Assembly (NCBI GenBank): GCA_964437335.1
Contig: CAYTGL010000009.1
Location: forward strand, 20,574-84,573
Reading direction: 5' to 3'
Length of the DNA stretch: 64,000 nt
Source: JAITWN01 sp964437335
GTDB taxonomy: Bacteria > Pseudomonadota > Gammaproteobacteria > SZUA-140
The notes under the pieces were generated by a model, which had not been told where the DNA came from, ran no database searches, and worked only from the letters and a program-made list of their open reading frames with translations. This document shows, in pieces, positions 60,989-64,000 of the stretch. The position numbers were made by a program, and so were the translations under genes. How positions within the stretch are numbered: position 1 is the first letter of the stretch; every line of letters begins with the position of its first letter.

Positions 60989-61795
60989 GTGGTCGCCCAG
61001 ACCCGTAATCTCGCGCTGTTCTGCGACTTCGAAAACATCGCCCTCGGCGTTCGCGACGCGCGCTATGCGGCGTTCGATATCGGCCGGGTGCTGGAACGGC
61101 TGCTGCTCAAGGGCAACATCGTCGTCAAGAAGGCCTATAGCGACTGGGAACGCTATAAGGATTTCCGCAAGTCGATGCATGAGGCGGGTTTCGAGCTTAT
61201 CGAGATCCCGCACGTGCGTATCTCCGGCAAGAATTCGGCCGACATCCGCATGGTCGTCGATGCGCTCGACCTCTGCTACACCAAATCCCATGTCGACACC
61301 TTCGTCGTGATCAGCGGTGATTCCGATTTTTCTCCACTGGTCAGCAAGCTGCGCGAGAACGACAAGGTCGTGATCGGAGTTGGCGTGAAGAATTCGACCT
61401 CGGATCTGCTGATCGCGAGCTGCGACGAATTCATCTTCTACGACGATCTGGTCAGGGAAGGGGAGAAGCCCGGGCGCAAGAAGCGCAAGGCCGCCGCGAA
61501 GCCGGCGCCGAAGAGCAGTGCCCCTGCCGGCGAGGAAGACCGCAAGCAGAAGGCGCTCGAAATCGTGCTGGAGACCGTCGAGGATCTGTTCGAGGAGCGC
61601 GGCGAGGAAGAAAAGGTCTGGGGCTCGATGGTCAAGCAGGCGCTCAAGCGACGCAATCCCGGATTCAACGAGAGTTACCACGGCTTTCGCACCTTCGGCA
61701 AGCTGCTCGAGGAGGCCGAGGCGCGCAAGATGCTGGTCCTCGAGCATGACGAGAAGTCCGGCGGCTACATCATCAGGAGCTTTTCCCAGGAGTAG
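60989..61795 (+). CDS. NYN-domain (LabA-like) ribonuclease with C-terminal OST-HTH/LOTUS-like domain
   Basis: 268 residues from GTG, 11 bp after the methyltransferase gene. The NYN/PIN-like nuclease (about 6-155) has the acidic residues in LFCDFENIALGV, SADIRMVVDAL and VISGDSDFSPLV. A Lys/Ala-rich linker (about 160-180) joins a winged-helix-like domain (about 183-266, WGSMVKQALKRRNPGFN, FGKLLEEAEARKML) of the OST-HTH/LOTUS kind, which binds RNA. Predicted RNA-cleaving enzyme; target unknown. Confidence 0.87.
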   Translation: MVAQTRNLALFCDFENIALGVRDARYAAFDIGRVLERLLLKGNIVVKKAYSDWERYKDFRKSMHEAGFELIEIPHVRISGKNSADIRMVVDALDLCYTKSHVDTFVVISGDSDFSPLVSKLRENDKVVIGVGVKNSTSDLLIASCDEFIFYDDLVREGEKPGRKKRKAAAKPAPKSSAPAGEEDRKQKALEIVLETVEDLFEERGEEEKVWGSMVKQALKRRNPGFNESYHGFRTFGKLLEEAEARKMLVLEHDEKSGGYIIRSFSQE

Positions 61796-61859
61796 TCGTC
61801 ACAGCGCGGTCGCACTGTTTGTACAGTAACCCGCTGGATATCTCTGAAGGAGGGCGTCC

Positions 61860-62765
61860 ATGGCCAGTAAAAACAAATCGGTATCACTGGTGTTGAGCAG
61901 TGGCGGCGCGCGCGGACTTGCGCATATCGGCGTCATCGAGTGGCTCAACGAGCAGGGTTACGAGATCCGCTCAATCGCCGGCGCGTCGATGGGCGCGCTG
62001 GTCGGCGGCATCTACGCCGCCGGTGAACTCGATACCTACAAGCACTGGGTCTGCGCGCTCGACAAAAGCGATGTACTGCGCCTGCTCGACCCGACGCTCG
62101 GCTGGAACGGCATCTTCAAGGGCCAGCGGGTCATCGAAAAGCTGCGCGACCTGATCGGCGATTTTCTGATCGAGGATCTCGCGATGTCGTTCACCGCGGT
62201 CGCAACCGACATCGAGGCGCAGAAAGAGGTCTGGATCAACAAAGGGCCGCTGTTCGATGCGATCCGCGCGTCGATTGCGGTGCCGCTGGTGTTCACGCCG
62301 CACAGTATCAATGGCCGCCAGCTGCTCGATGGCGGACTCATCAATCCCTTGCCGATTGCGCCGACACTGCGGGATCAAACCGATCTGACCATCGCGGTCA
62401 ATGTGAACGGCTCGTTCGGCAGTCCGGTGCAGCATCAGCCCGCGCCGGAACAGGACGGCGATCATGAACCGGCGCCGGCCGGAGATGGCGGCAGGAATAG
62501 ATACGGCGAGCGCATCAAGGCCTTCGTCAACGATCTGCAGGAACGCTTCATGCCGCCGAGCAGCAAGGAACAGGACTGGGACTATTTCGACATCATCACG
62601 CTGTCGATCGAGACGATGCAGAACACGATCGCGCGCATGAAACTCGCGGCCTACACGCCGGACGTCACGATCGAGATCTCGCGCCATGCCGCGCGCGCCT
62701 TCGAATTCCACCGCGCCGCCGAACTCATCGAACTGGGCCGCCAGCGCGCCGCCGCTGCCTTGTAG
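61860..62765 (+). CDS. patatin-like phospholipase (RssA-like)
   Basis: 301 residues, GAAGGAGGGCGTCC before ATG. The oxyanion motif SSGGARGLAHIG, nucleophile S43 in GASMG and the aspartate D157 in LLDGGLINP form the patatin catalytic dyad. No signal peptide, so cytoplasmic. A charged loop (about 197-220) with Pro/Glu-rich sequence is not part of the core. Hydrolyses lipid acyl esters; the natural substrate is unknown. Confidence 0.9.
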   Translation: MASKNKSVSLVLSSGGARGLAHIGVIEWLNEQGYEIRSIAGASMGALVGGIYAAGELDTYKHWVCALDKSDVLRLLDPTLGWNGIFKGQRVIEKLRDLIGDFLIEDLAMSFTAVATDIEAQKEVWINKGPLFDAIRASIAVPLVFTPHSINGRQLLDGGLINPLPIAPTLRDQTDLTIAVNVNGSFGSPVQHQPAPEQDGDHEPAPAGDGGRNRYGERIKAFVNDLQERFMPPSSKEQDWDYFDIITLSIETMQNTIARMKLAAYTPDVTIEISRHAARAFEFHRAAELIELGRQRAAAAL

Positions 62766-62826
62766 GGGGGCTGAACCCGCGGCGGAACCTGCTATAATGA
62801 CCAGCCACGCTGATCACGGCCCCGCC

Positions 62827-64000
<1,174 letters not shown>

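Overview
The window is a GC-rich bacterial chromosome segment, densely coded on both strands. It looks like a gammaproteobacterium outside the enterics. The evidence is a LpoB/LPP20 lipoprotein operon, YchJ, DUF3301 and DUF4156 proteins, Lhr, YgiQ, and a stand-alone SUF pathway (SufBCDSU-SufT-Rieske). The sequence does not fix the genus. There are no rRNA genes, CRISPR arrays, integrases or intact insertion sequences.

Layout. 1-2.7 kb: end of gltX, glnS, then a tRNA-Ala/tRNA-Glu pair with its own promoter. 2.8-8.1 kb: an exported CbiX-like chelatase and a small DUF6746-like gene diverge from an AT-rich spacer with Fur-box-like sites; then TerC, a VC0807-type membrane protein, a Crp/Fnr regulator with a DUF2892 membrane protein, and Dps. 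8.2-13.2 kb: an iron store-and-uptake block (FtnA-type ferritin, haem-site bacterioferritin, Bfd, FbpA, FbpB) and MtfA. 13.2-19.4 kb: the SUF operon behind a perfect IscR type-1 operator. 19.4-22.6 kb: a metallo-beta-lactamase/beta-CASP protein, a DUF481 outer-membrane protein and a conserved hypothetical. 22.7-37.9 kb: two tandem cell-surface-signalling modules, each FecI sigma, FecR, STN-type TonB receptor and DUF4198 periplasmic protein; the first also carries an ABC-2 ATPase, two DUF3526-type permeases and a PepSY membrane protein. 38-42.4 kb: Lhr helicase, with the tail of a lost PIN toxin at its 3' end. 42.5-46.1 kb: four-gene lipoprotein operon. 46.5-56.8 kb: EamA transporter, TsdA-like dihaem cytochrome c, an ABC exporter, YchJ, DUF3301, SlyD-like isomerase, DUF4156 lipoprotein, class I aldolase, and an operon of two MFS transporters with a thioredoxin-like membrane protein. 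56.8-64 kb: a rhomboid protease and RecQ, each preceded by a copy of a ~109-bp repeat, then cold-shock protein, a methyltransferase, an NYN-domain protein, a patatin-like phospholipase and the start of ygiQ.

The common thread of the first 38 kb is iron and metal handling: uptake (FbpAB, two TonB receptors), storage and release (FtnA/Bfr/Bfd, Dps), use in Fe-S clusters (SUF), and sensing (Fur-like sites, IscR site, two FecI/FecR pairs). The best candidate for an undescribed system is the 23.1-37.9 kb twin module. It combines a signalling TonB receptor, an export-type ABC transporter, a PepSY reductase-like protein and a DUF4198 metal-associated protein whose predicted mature N-terminus is histidine.
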